Shown: one piece after another, positions 1 to 6,857 of the stretch
How the letters are laid out: every line of letters starts with the position of its first letter
Position numbering within the stretch: position 1 is the stretch's first letter
NCBI GenBank assembly: GCA_009779395.1
Contig: WREJ01000025.1
Span: 1-10,847 of the forward strand
Length of the DNA stretch: 10,847 nucleotides
Reading direction: 5' to 3'
Source: Coriobacteriia bacterium
GTDB lineage: Bacteria; Actinomycetota; Coriobacteriia; WRKU01; WQUG01
The notes under the pieces: generated by a model
The model's database searches: none
The model's input: only the letters and a program-made list of their open reading frames with translations
Told to the model about the DNA's origin: nothing
Position numbers and translations under genes: made by a program

Positions 1-2932
1 GCGAAATGTGCGGAATAAACGCCGGCAGTGCCTTGTCGCCAAAACGCTCGCGATTACGCAGCTCAAGGTTGCGGTTCGCGGCTTCGAGGCAATCGCTGAT
101 TTCATCCTCTTTTGCTCCGTCAAACACCGGTGTTGCAACACGAATGTCACCAGAAACGGATTTCTTTGCTGTCTGGTCACTGCTCCAGCCAGCGTGAGCC
201 GCCCAGCCCAGATGTGTTTCGAGGAGTTGTCCAACGTTCATACGGCTGGGGACGCCCATGGGGTTCAAGATGATGTCGATAGGCGTGCCATCTGCCATAA
301 AGGGCATGTCCTCTACGGGCAGAACCTTTGAGATAACACCCTTGTTGCCGTGGCGACCTGCCAGTTTGTCGCCCTCTTGGATCTTGCGCTTTTGGGCAAC
401 AAAGACGCGTACTAGCTCGTTTACGCCACGCTTTAGCTCGACGCCGTCTTGGCTGTTGTCTACCTGCTGAATCTCGATGACGCGACCTGAAACGCCGTGC
501 GGCACGCGCAGGGACGAATCACGTACGTCATGTGCTTTTTCGCCAAAGATTTGGCGCAGCAGACGTTCTTCGGCTGTTGGCTCGCCCGATTCCCCTTTTG
601 GTGTGACCTTGCCGACCAACACGTCACCGGGATTGACCTCGGTGCCGATGCGAATAATGCCGTCCTCGTCAAGATTTGCTAGCATGTCATCGCTGAGGTT
701 AGGAACCTCGCGGGTGATTTCTTCGGCACCGAGTTTGGTCTCGCGCGCCTCGACTTCGTATTCTTTAATGTGGATAGAGGTCAGCAGGTCATCGCGCACA
801 ACACGCTCGCTGATGATGATTGCGTCCTCGTAGTTGTAACCGCCCCAGGGCATAAAAGCAACCAGCAGATTCTGACCTAAGGCCAGCTCTGCGCCATCGG
901 TCGAGGGACCGTCAGCTAATGGTTGCAACTCTTCCACCTTGTCACCCAACTCGACCAGTGGACGATAGTTTAGGCAGGTACTTTGATTGCTGCGCGAGAA
1001 CTTTGGCAGCTGGTATTCTTCTGTGCTGCCGTCTTTGCCTTCGACTGTGATGCGCTTTGCGTCGACGTAGGTGACCGTTCCCGCTTCGCGTGCCAAGATG
1101 ACTTCGCCGCTGTCCTGGGCAACCGTTGCCTCGAGCCCCGTACCCACCAAAGGCGAGACCGGCTGCAGCAGAGGCACCGCCTGACGCTGCATGTTTGCAC
1201 CCATCAGTGCACGGTTTGCGTCATCGTGTTCAAGGAAAGGAATCAGTGCCGTAACCGCCGATACCATCTGGCGCGGACTGACGTCCATATAGGTGACATC
1301 AGCAGGCAGGCGTTCTTCTGGTTCGCCAAACTGACCGTCAGCACCGGCACCCTTGACGCGACACAGCACGCGCGCGTTAAGGAAAGCACCCGTCTTGAGG
1401 TCAAAGGGTTCATTTGCCTGTGCAATAACTTCGCGTTCTTCGGCGTCTGCGGTCAGGTAACAAATCTCGCTGGTCACCTTGCCATTTTTTACGCGACGAT
1501 AGGGTGTCTCGATAAAACCGTAAGAGTTCACCTGCGCATACGTCGCCAGCGAGCCAATCAGACCAATGTTCATGCCTTCTGGCGTTTCGATGGGGCAAAT
1601 ACGCCCGTAGTGACTGGCGTGCACGTCACGCACGTCGATTTTTGCTTCGCGCGCGCTGCGAATACCGCCGCGTCCAATCGCTGACAAGCGACGCTTGTGA
1701 GCAAGTCCAGCAACGGGATTGGTCTGGTCCATAAACTGCGATAGCTGCGATGAACCGAAAAATTCTTTAATCGCCGCACTGATGGGACGAATATTAATCA
1801 AAGCCTCGGGTGAGATGTCGTCAGGAGACATAGTTGTCATGCGTTCGCTGACGGTTCGCGCCATACGCGCAAGACCAATACGGAACTGGTTTTGGATAAG
1901 CTCTCCCACCGTAGAAATACGGCGATTACCCAAGTGATCGATGTCATCAATGGTATAGCCATCGGCCTTTTCGACCAGCTTGCACAGATAATCAATAGTT
2001 GTAATGATGTCTTGGGGAGTCAGAGCGACCGCGTCATCAGCAAAATCCAGCCCCAGCTTTTTGTTAATCTGGTAGCGACCGACCCGTGCCAGGTCGTAGC
2101 GTTGCTTGTTGTAGTACAGACTTTCAAGCATGGCGCGTGCGGCTTCTGTTGTGGGATGTTCGCCCGGACGCAGACGCTTGTAGATTTCGATGAGTGATTC
2201 GTCACGGTTTGTTGTCACGTCGCGCGCGAGGGTGCGCTCGATGACCGGTGAATTATTAAACAGCTTCATGAACTGTTCAGGAGTTTCAGCAATGCCCATC
2301 GCGCGCATAAACATGGTTACGGGAACCTTGCGGCTGCGGTTGACGTTTGCCTGAATCGCACCAACACGGTCGATTTCAAAGGACAGCGGGGCTCCCCGGT
2401 GTGGTTTTAGCTCTGCCGTGTAATACTCGTTTTTGTCACGACGCTCATCAACGGCAAAATAGACGCCTGGTGAGCGTTGCAACAGCGAGACAATAACGCG
2501 CTCGGAGCCATTGATGATAAAGGTCGCGCGCTGCGTTATCGTAGGAAAGTCACCCAGATAGATGAGGTTTTTTTGCAGTTCCTCGCCTGATTCACGATTG
2601 ATAACAGATACGTTTGCAAGCAGCGAAGACTGATAGGTCAGACCTTTTTCCTTGCATTCATCAATGGTGTTTTTGGGTGGGCTAAAAATGTAGTCACCCA
2701 AGACGACAGCAAACTTTTCGTCGCGGTCATAAATGGGGGAAATCTCGTTAAAGACGGCGCGTAGGCCTTCTTCTTGGAACCACTTAAACGAGTCTCTTTG
2801 GATGCTTAACAGATTGGGAACTTCGAGTATTTCTGGCGATTTCCCAAAATTGTGTCGACTGGTAATGGACGAACTTCTTGCCTTTGACTGTCTTACCTTG
2901 GACTGGGTAGGGGAACCGATACTTTTTGGCAC
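1..2932 (-). CDS. rpoB: RNA polymerase beta subunit, N-terminal 977 codons (3' end outside window)
   Basis: Beta subunit of DNA-directed RNA polymerase; with beta' it forms the catalytic core that transcribes all genes. The reading frame is open from GTG at 2932 to the window edge, about five sixths of a usual beta subunit. The start is chosen because GGAGGA sits 8 nt upstream (2946-2941) and the frame leads into the family N-terminus (EVPNLL, DSFKWF). Further landmarks are IDECKEKGLTY, FIINGSERVIVS, the rifampicin cluster SSQLSQFMDQ (residues 394-403) to HKRRLSAIGRGG (412-423), CPIETPEG, and KLAGRHGNKG with the two active-site lysines K856 and K864 (E. coli K1065 and K1073). The cluster differs from E. 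coli at N518T, S522A, L533I and P535R, while D516, H526 and S531 equivalents are unchanged. The gene is separated from rplJ/rplL and has its own promoter. An ATG at 2956 in another frame opens a short overlapping frame that is probably chance. Confidence 0.97.
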   Translation of the reverse strand, partial: MPKSIGSPTQSKVRQSKARSSSITSRHNFGKSPEILEVPNLLSIQRDSFKWFQEEGLRAVFNEISPIYDRDEKFAVVLGDYIFSPPKNTIDECKEKGLTYQSSLLANVSVINRESGEELQKNLIYLGDFPTITQRATFIINGSERVIVSLLQRSPGVYFAVDERRDKNEYYTAELKPHRGAPLSFEIDRVGAIQANVNRSRKVPVTMFMRAMGIAETPEQFMKLFNNSPVIERTLARDVTTNRDESLIEIYKRLRPGEHPTTEAARAMLESLYYNKQRYDLARVGRYQINKKLGLDFADDAVALTPQDIITTIDYLCKLVEKADGYTIDDIDHLGNRRISTVGELIQNQFRIGLARMARTVSERMTTMSPDDISPEALINIRPISAAIKEFFGSSQLSQFMDQTNPVAGLAHKRRLSAIGRGGIRSAREAKIDVRDVHASHYGRICPIETPEGMNIGLIGSLATYAQVNSYGFIETPYRRVKNGKVTSEICYLTADAEEREVIAQANEPFDLKTGAFLNARVLCRVKGAGADGQFGEPEERLPADVTYMDVSPRQMVSAVTALIPFLEHDDANRALMGANMQRQAVPLLQPVSPLVGTGLEATVAQDSGEVILAREAGTVTYVDAKRITVEGKDGSTEEYQLPKFSRSNQSTCLNYRPLVELGDKVEELQPLADGPSTDGAELALGQNLLVAFMPWGGYNYEDAIIISERVVRDDLLTSIHIKEYEVEARETKLGAEEITREVPNLSDDMLANLDEDGIIRIGTEVNPGDVLVGKVTPKGESGEPTAEERLLRQIFGEKAHDVRDSSLRVPHGVSGRVIEIQQVDNSQDGVELKRGVNELVRVFVAQKRKIQEGDKLAGRHGNKGVISKVLPVEDMPFMADGTPIDIILNPMGVPSRMNVGQLLETHLGWAAHAGWSSDQTAKKSVSGDIRVATPVFDGAKEDEISDCLEAANRNLELRNRERFGDKALPAFIPHIS

Positions 2933-3006
2933 GAGTTGATTCCTCCCTCATAGGAATAGTGGACGATACATGACAACACATTGCGATAATAAATCAGCAA
3001 CCCGCT

Positions 3007-3036
3007 ATTTTAGCCAAAGAAACACAGGCTTGTCAA
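3007..3036 (-). promoter_or_regulatory. sigma70-type promoter for rpoB
   Basis: On the minus strand a perfect -35 hexamer TTGACA (3036-3031) is followed after 18 nt by TAAAAT (3012-3007). This puts the start of transcription near 3000 and gives rpoB a leader of about 70 nt. It is the best match to the housekeeping consensus in the window and fits a gene that must be highly expressed. Confidence 0.7.
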
Positions 3037-3102
3037 CAGCGGATTACAAATAGGTATTAAGTTTTGCCACTTCAAGCACATAAAGCACCAAAGCTATCAG
3101 CT

Positions 3103-3111
3103 AGTATAGCA
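3103..3111 (-). promoter_or_regulatory. possible second, upstream rpoB promoter (extended -10)
   Basis: The minus strand reads TGCTATACT, an extended -10 element of the TGnTATAAT type, about 100 bp upstream of the strong rpoB promoter. The -35 position, 17 nt further up, reads TAGCAA and is poor. A tandem promoter is plausible for rpoB, but this is a motif match only. Confidence 0.3.
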
Positions 3112-3146
3112 GGGTCACGCCAGAATTGCTACTAGGCGCATGATAG

Positions 3147-3173
3147 CTGCAAATTCATATATCCAATTTGCAG
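3147..3173. repeat. perfect 9-bp inverted repeat between csp and rpoB
   Basis: CTGCAAATT (3147-3155) and AATTTGCAG (3165-3173) are exact inverted copies separated by 9 AT-rich bases. It lies downstream of the csp terminator and upstream of both rpoB promoter candidates. No T-run follows on either strand, so it does not look like a classical terminator. It could be an operator for a dimeric regulator or an mRNA hairpin. Confidence 0.5.
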
Positions 3174-3182
3174 TCACATTTC

Positions 3183-3224
3183 ACATTAAAACAAAGGAGT
3201 CGCACCTCTTGTGATACGACCCCT
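3183..3224 (-). terminator. Rho-independent terminator of the cold-shock gene
   Basis: On the minus strand AGGGGTCGTA (3224-3215) pairs with TGCGACTCCT (3204-3195), giving a 10-bp stem with two G·U pairs and a 10-nt loop. It is followed by the T-rich run TTGTTTTAAT. It starts about 33 nt past the csp stop codon, so it should end the csp transcript before rpoB and leave rpoB dependent on its own promoter. Confidence 0.75.
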
Positions 3225-3257
3225 ATTGGTTCAAGTAAACTGTGCGTGACACGCAAC

Positions 3258-3461
3258 CTAAACTAAAACTACGTTGCTTGCTTGGTTTTTGCCGTTGCGT
3301 CCAACAGTCACATCGAACTCAACTGGGGCACCTTCATCCAGTGTCTTGAAGCCATCCATCTTGATTTCAGAGAAATGGACAAAAAGATCTTCTCCGCCCT
3401 CTTGCTCGATGAAGCCATAGCCCTTATCTGGATTAAACCACTTTACCTTGCCCGTTGCCAT
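3258..3461 (-). CDS. CspA-family cold-shock protein
   Basis: A 67-residue single cold-shock domain protein, the normal size for the family. These proteins bind single-stranded RNA and DNA in the cytoplasm and act as RNA chaperones that melt mRNA structure at low temperature or during growth transitions. Both nucleic-acid-binding motifs are present: RNP1 KGYGFI (residues 13-18) and RNP2 LFVHF (26-30), with the surface aromatics W8 and F9 in GKVKWFN. It starts at ATG 3461; the ribosome site (GGGAAG, about 13 nt upstream) is weak. The gene is monocistronic, with a terminator behind it and a predicted leader of about 130 nt in front, a length in keeping with cspA-type regulation. Which paralogue it is cannot be told from one sequence. 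Confidence 0.95.
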   Translation of the reverse strand: MATGKVKWFNPDKGYGFIEQEGGEDLFVHFSEIKMDGFKTLDEGAPVEFDVTVGRNGKNQASNVVLV

Positions 3462-3562
3462 TTGTTACTCACTTCCCGCCATCACCAAAAGATAGCACCC
3501 ACGGCGCGCGTCAATCCTCCTAAATTTTCCCAGAGTATTGCACACGCACCACACCTAACACA

Positions 3563-3594
3563 AGGGTCGTCACACAATTTGTGTTTACAACCCT
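3563..3594 (-). promoter_or_regulatory. hairpin at the 5' end of the csp leader
   Basis: On the minus strand AGGGTTGT (3594-3587) pairs with ACGACCCT (3570-3563) with one G·U pair, and inside it ACACA and TGTGT form a second perfect stem (3584-3572). The structure begins where transcription from the predicted csp promoter would begin. A 5'-terminal hairpin could protect the mRNA or take part in temperature-dependent refolding. Further down the leader, AGGAGG (3521-3516) lies 54 nt before the csp ATG with no convincing reading frame after it. Confidence 0.45.
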
Positions 3595-3600
3595 GCTCAA

Positions 3601-3631
3601 AGCATACCACAAGTGATGGGGATTCTTGCAA
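3601..3631 (-). promoter_or_regulatory. predicted csp promoter
   Basis: The minus strand shows TTGCAA (3631-3626), a 19-nt spacer and the extended -10 element TGGTATGCT, whose hexamer TATGCT is at 3606-3601. Transcription would start near 3594, giving a leader of about 130 nt. The spacer is slightly long, but the extended -10 may compensate. Motif evidence only. Confidence 0.4.
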
Positions 3632-3653
3632 TTTTCCCGTAAATTGATACTAA
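3626..3653 (+). promoter_or_regulatory. possible comF promoter
   Basis: TTGCAA (3626-3631) followed after 16 nt by TGA-TACTAA (hexamer 3648-3653, extended -10 type) could drive comF with a leader of about 120 nt containing the whole phased repeat array. TTGCAA is self-complementary and serves as the -35 candidate for csp on the other strand too. The -10 match is weak. Confidence 0.25.
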
Positions 3654-3697
3654 AAAATCACTAATTAACCTCCGGAAGGGTGTTTTCTGCGGTTATT

Positions 3698-3772
3698 TTT
3701 AATCGAATTTAAGCAATGTTTAAGCGATCTTTAATCGAATTTAAGCGATGTTTAAGCGTTGTTTAAGCGTCG
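3698..3772 (+). repeat. seven helically phased TTTAA repeats upstream of comF
   Basis: Seven head-to-tail units begin at 3698, 3708, 3719, 3730, 3740, 3751 and 3762: TTTAATCGAA (10 bp, twice), TTTAAGCAATG, TTTAAGCGATC, TTTAAGCGATG, TTTAAGCGTTG and TTTAAGCGTCG. The spacing pattern 10, 11, 11, 10, 11, 11 also gives a 32-bp higher-order repeat (3698-3729 and 3730-3761, 29 of 32 bases identical). The mean spacing of 10.7 bp is close to one DNA helical turn, so all TTTAA steps face the same side. This suggests curved DNA or an array of protein-binding sites. The units also put TAA stops in all three frames. The array ends 9 bp before the comF start codon. No known box (DnaA, ComK) is recognised. 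Confidence 0.85.
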
Positions 3773-3781
3773 GGTGCTAGC

Positions 3782-4486
3782 ATGAAAGTGATGAATATTG
3801 TTGCTGAAATTACTCACTCTGTTGGCGAGTTAATCGCCCCCACCCGCTGTGCTGGCTGCGAGCGACAGGGGGCCTTGCTGTGCCACGATTGTCTGTTGCA
3901 ACTGTCGGCGCACTACCTGCCGCAGCAGGCATGTCACAAATGCGCGGGACCTTACGGAGCTTTGACCTGCACCGAATGCTGGGACCTGCAGTACAGCTTT
4001 AGCCAGGCGCTTGCTTTGGGTATTTTGGACGGAGCTCTTGCGCGAGCGGTGGTCTTGTACAAAGACTCGAATGAGCGGCGGCTGGCAGATGTCTTGGGAC
4101 ATCTGTTGGCGAAGCGCGTCCAAGCGCAGTGGGGTCGCTGGGCGCAGATTGTCTGTGCCGTACCCGCGTCAACAGAAGCAGTGCGCAGGCGCGGCTTTGA
4201 CCACGGAGAGCTGCTGTCACGCAGCGTAGCAGCAGGTCTGCAGATACCCGCCATTCAACTACTAGAACAACCACAGGCGCGCCGTGACCAACGCGAACTA
4301 TCACGCGAGCAACGACTGGCAGGAAAGCAGGGATTTCGCTGCAAGAGGGTACGACGCTTACCCAAACGAGTACTGCTGGTCGACGATGTGTTTACTACGG
4401 GCGGCACCGCCCAGTCAGCAACAGAGGCTCTCCTCGCAGCGGGTGTGAAGAGTGTACGGTTAGCCGTACTGGGACGAGCCTGGTAG
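3782..4486 (+). CDS. comF: ComF family amidophosphoribosyltransferase-like protein
   Basis: A 234-residue cytoplasmic protein of the ComF/GntX family. ComF proteins are needed in naturally competent bacteria for handling incoming single-stranded DNA; the exact reaction is unsettled. Eight cysteines in four CxxC pairs (23/26, 34/37, 51/54, 63/66) form the expected N-terminal zinc-ribbon region. The C-terminal half is a type I phosphoribosyltransferase fold with RGFDH (137-141) and the PRPP loop VLLVDDVFTTGGTA (197-210). Length is normal for the family. An in-frame TAA at 3764 limits the start to ATG 3782 or ATG 3791; neither has a good Shine-Dalgarno, so translation may be weak or conditional. 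It stands alone, transcribed away from csp and towards mtnA. Presence of the gene alone does not prove competence. Confidence 0.93.
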   Translation: MKVMNIVAEITHSVGELIAPTRCAGCERQGALLCHDCLLQLSAHYLPQQACHKCAGPYGALTCTECWDLQYSFSQALALGILDGALARAVVLYKDSNERRLADVLGHLLAKRVQAQWGRWAQIVCAVPASTEAVRRRGFDHGELLSRSVAAGLQIPAIQLLEQPQARRDQRELSREQRLAGKQGFRCKRVRRLPKRVLLVDDVFTTGGTAQSATEALLAAGVKSVRLAVLGRAW

Positions 4487-4490
4487 AGGC

Positions 4491-4641
4491 GGTACCACAG
4501 GGCACGTTGTGAGCGACCTGTTTTGCTGGAACCCTGTGCTCACGTAGGAGTGTGCTACGCTGCGCGCAGGAACAAGCGCAAAAAGCTCACTCACAACGCA
4601 CCCTGAGGCACCTAAATCAGTTTAGTTAGCCCTGTGGTGCC
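4491..4641. repeat. 151-bp inverted-repeat element between comF and mtnA
   Basis: The element fills nearly the whole gap between the two convergent stop codons. Its outer ends are inverted copies (4491-4503 and 4629-4641, 12 of 13 bases). A longer internal arm pair, 4491-4523 with 4580-4612, has 26 Watson-Crick pairs of 33; four of the seven exceptions are G·U on minus-strand RNA and A·C on plus-strand RNA. A third pairing, GGCACC (4641-4636) with GGTGCC (4612-4607), encloses the small hairpin 4612-4625, so three arms compete. The inner part holds CGTAG/CTACG and the palindrome CTGCGCGCAG. It probably ends transcription in both directions or forms the mtnA 3' end, but no textbook hairpin plus T-run is present. 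A miniature mobile element is the alternative. Confidence 0.7.
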
Positions 4642-5841
4642 CTACATCAGTTCTGGAATCTGCTCTGCTGTTATAACGCCTCGTTCGGTGATGTAAGCGG
4701 TGATATATTTTGCAGGGGTGACGTCAAAGGCTGGATTAAAGCAGGTAACATGAGTGGGAGTCGTCTTGAACCAGGCATCAAAGGCGTAGCCTCCCCCTTT
4801 ACGTACTATCTGCATGTGATGACCCTTTGTCATGGGCAACTCTGCCGGTCCTTCTGCGGTCATCTTGTCAAAAGCAGCACTGACCGCAGGAGTCGTCGCA
4901 TCAAAGGTGCCGCTGACGGTCACTCCTTCGATTTCGCGGCTGTCGCGTACTTCGATTTCGATTGTGCGTCCGTCTGCAAGCGACAGGTCAAAGGTCGTGC
5001 TGGGCGCGGCAATGTAAAAGGGAATCTTGTGTTCTTTTGCAAGGATTGCCAGACCATAGGTACCGATTTTATTTGCCGTATCTCCGTTGGCGCAAATGCG
5101 GTCTGCTCCTACTACAACCGCGTCAACCAGCCCCTCGCCCATGACAAAAGCTGCCATGTTGTCGCAAATCAGCTGCGCGGGAACACCGGCAAACAGTAGC
5201 TCCCAGGCGGTCAGTCTGCCGCCCTGATTAACGGGACGTGTCTCGCCAACCCAGACATGTTCGACCTTGCCTTGCTGTTGTGCTGCGTAAATCACGCCCA
5301 GCGCCGTACCGTAATAAGTCGTGGCAATTGATCCTGCATTACAGTGGGTCAGAAATTTCGTTGGTCCGTCAAACAACTCTGCACCGTAAGCACCTAGCTT
5401 ACGATTAGCCGCCTCGTCCTGCTGCATGACGCTGTGGGCTTCTGCAATAAGCAGCTCGCTTAGTTCAGAGGGCGTCAAGTCACCAGCAGCAACGTGCTGC
5501 TGAATAAGCGCACGCAAACGATTAACCTCGCGGGGCAAGTTGACTGCTGTTGGTCGTGCCGTAGCTAGTTCGTCACAGGCAATCTGTGCTGCTGCCAGAT
5601 AGTCGTCATTGGTCTGGTCAAACTCGGCACCCTGGGTATGACTCCACAAGGCGACCCCCAAAGCACCGGCTGCTCCTATTGCGGGCGCACCACGCACGGC
5701 AAGCGTTTTGATGGCAACAATCACGCCTTCGTAGGTGTTGCAGACCAAAATGTCACCCTGCAGGGGCAGGCGCGTCTGGTCAATCATATGAACGGCACCG
5801 TCCTCCCACCAAAGGGTGCGCGGTAGTTGCTCTACTGACAT
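4642..5841 (-). CDS. mtnA: S-methyl-5-thioribose-1-phosphate isomerase
   Basis: Converts 5-methylthioribose-1-phosphate to 5-methylthioribulose-1-phosphate in the cytoplasmic methionine salvage pathway, which recycles methylthioadenosine. In some bacteria the same enzyme handles 5-deoxyribose-1-phosphate. Signature segments are RGAPAIG (residues 50-56), THCNAG with the catalytic cysteine C167, ETRPVNQGGRLTAWEL (200-215), GADRICANGD with the catalytic aspartate D247, and NPAFDVTP (369-376). At 399 residues it is longer than the usual 350 or so; the excess is a segment of about 45 residues between the RDSRE region (299-303) and NPAFDVTP. The ATG at 5841 has AGAGGA 9 nt upstream and overlaps the end of the preceding pseudouridine synthase gene by 10 nt, so it should be translated with that gene. 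No other salvage gene is in the window. Confidence 0.95.
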   Translation of the reverse strand: MSVEQLPRTLWWEDGAVHMIDQTRLPLQGDILVCNTYEGVIVAIKTLAVRGAPAIGAAGALGVALWSHTQGAEFDQTNDDYLAAAQIACDELATARPTAVNLPREVNRLRALIQQHVAAGDLTPSELSELLIAEAHSVMQQDEAANRKLGAYGAELFDGPTKFLTHCNAGSIATTYYGTALGVIYAAQQQGKVEHVWVGETRPVNQGGRLTAWELLFAGVPAQLICDNMAAFVMGEGLVDAVVVGADRICANGDTANKIGTYGLAILAKEHKIPFYIAAPSTTFDLSLADGRTIEIEVRDSREIEGVTVSGTFDATTPAVSAAFDKMTAEGPAELPMTKGHHMQIVRKGGGYAFDAWFKTTPTHVTCFNPAFDVTPAKYITAYITERGVITAEQIPELM

Positions 5842-6857
5842 GGCGTGTGTTCCTCTCTGGTCAAGCAGGGCTCAAGTCCATCAATCACTGTCTGCAAATC
5901 GGGCGGCAGGTCATCTGAAAAGTGCATCTCTTCGCCGGTGATAGGATGGGTAAAAGCCAGCTGATGCGAGTGCAAAAACTGTCGCTGCAGATAGTGATTG
6001 GCTGGCAGAGTACCCCGTCCATAACTGGGGTCACCCACAATAGGATGAGCAATGTAGCGCATGTGCACACGAATCTGGTGCGTACGACCCGTGTACAGCT
6101 TGCACTGAAGCAGCGTAAAGCCGTCGTCATAGCGACCGGGCTCAAAGCGCTGCAGCACCTTAAAGGTCGTCTGGGCTTCTTTTGCGCGTGGACTGTCTTT
6201 GACGCGCATCCGCAGCTTGTCACCCGGCGCACGCTCGATGGGGGCATCCACAATGCCAGTACGTGCAGCGACCCATCCATGCACCAAAGCCAGATACCGC
6301 CGGTCAACAACGCGCGCGCGAATAGCGTCCTGCAGCCTGCTTTGTGCTCGGTCGCTTTTGCCCACCAGCATCAGCCCCGACGTATCCATGTCCAGCCGGT
6401 GCACCACTCCTGGTCGTTGCTCACCCTGCAACTTTCCCAACTCAAGCGAATGAGCAAGCAGAGCATTGACCAGCGTCCCCGACCAGTGCCCCGGTGCGGG
6501 ATGCACAACCATACCAGCCGCCTTTGACAGTACGATCAGCTCTTCGTCCTCGTAGCGTATGTCAAGGGGGATAAACTCGGGTTCAAGCGTAGTCATGCGC
6601 GGCGGCGGAATAGCGACCGTGACACGCTGTCCTGCATTTAGCAAATACTTTTTAGGCTTGGGTTCATCGTCAACCAGCACGCACTCTTCTTCGATGTAGC
6701 GTACCGCACGCGATCGCGTCTCGACTTCTGGCAGCGAACCGACAAAAGCATCCAGTCGCATACCTGCCTGATGGTCGCCTACCACACATTCGAGCAGCTG
6801 GTCGCCGTGTCGATTAGCGTGCTGATTGCTGTCAGAGGCAAACTCAGTCATCGTCAA
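5832..6857 (-). CDS. RluD-type pseudouridine synthase (RluA family)
   Basis: Isomerises uridine to pseudouridine in structured RNA, most likely 23S rRNA. The 341-residue protein has an N-terminal S4-like RNA-binding domain (about 30-95), then the RluA catalytic domain with GVVHRLDMDTSGLMLVGK (150-167), where D156 is the nucleophile, and the family motif GRTHQIRVHM (257-266). Substrate positions cannot be assigned from sequence, so no firm symbol is given. The start is uncertain by two codons: TTG at 6857 has GGGAG 7 nt upstream, whereas ATG at 6851 is a better codon with poor spacing. Either overlaps the end of lspA (14 or 8 nt), and the 3' end overlaps mtnA, so the three genes look translationally coupled. 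lspA followed by an rluD-like gene is a common bacterial order. Confidence 0.95.
   Translation of the reverse strand: MTMTEFASDSNQHANRHGDQLLECVVGDHQAGMRLDAFVGSLPEVETRSRAVRYIEEECVLVDDEPKPKKYLLNAGQRVTVAIPPPRMTTLEPEFIPLDIRYEDEELIVLSKAAGMVVHPAPGHWSGTLVNALLAHSLELGKLQGEQRPGVVHRLDMDTSGLMLVGKSDRAQSRLQDAIRARVVDRRYLALVHGWVAARTGIVDAPIERAPGDKLRMRVKDSPRAKEAQTTFKVLQRFEPGRYDDGFTLLQCKLYTGRTHQIRVHMRYIAHPIVGDPSYGRGTLPANHYLQRQFLHSHQLAFTHPITGEEMHFSDDLPPDLQTVIDGLEPCLTREEHTPCQ

Noticed and set aside
983..1684. A 233-codon plus-strand frame within rpoB.
   Set aside because: Antisense to a conserved rpoB region; its composition follows the rpoB codons and no protein family is evident.
2784..2981. A 65-codon frame overlapping the rpoB start on the same strand.
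   Set aside because: It uses the region around the rpoB ribosome site and overlaps about 50 rpoB codons. Its protein has no recognisable features, and rpoB itself reads cleanly in its own frame.
3500..3521. AGGAGG in the csp leader as the ribosome site of a leader peptide.
   Set aside because: The only nearby starts are TTG at 2 nt and GTG at 13 nt spacing, giving peptides of ten or fewer residues; not convincing as a gene.
3282..3647. A 121-codon plus-strand frame across csp and its leader.
   Set aside because: It is the opposite-strand shadow of a well-supported cold-shock gene and has no ribosome site or family resemblance.
3698..3772. CRISPR array.
   Set aside because: Units are 10-11 bp with no spacers, far from the repeat-spacer layout, and no cas genes are present.
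4487..4503. Minus strand GTGGTACCGC resembles the T-box core.
   Set aside because: It lies at the far 3' end of the mtnA transcript and runs into antisense comF, with no gene downstream to regulate and no Stem I or specifier loop. The match is explained by the inverted-repeat arm.
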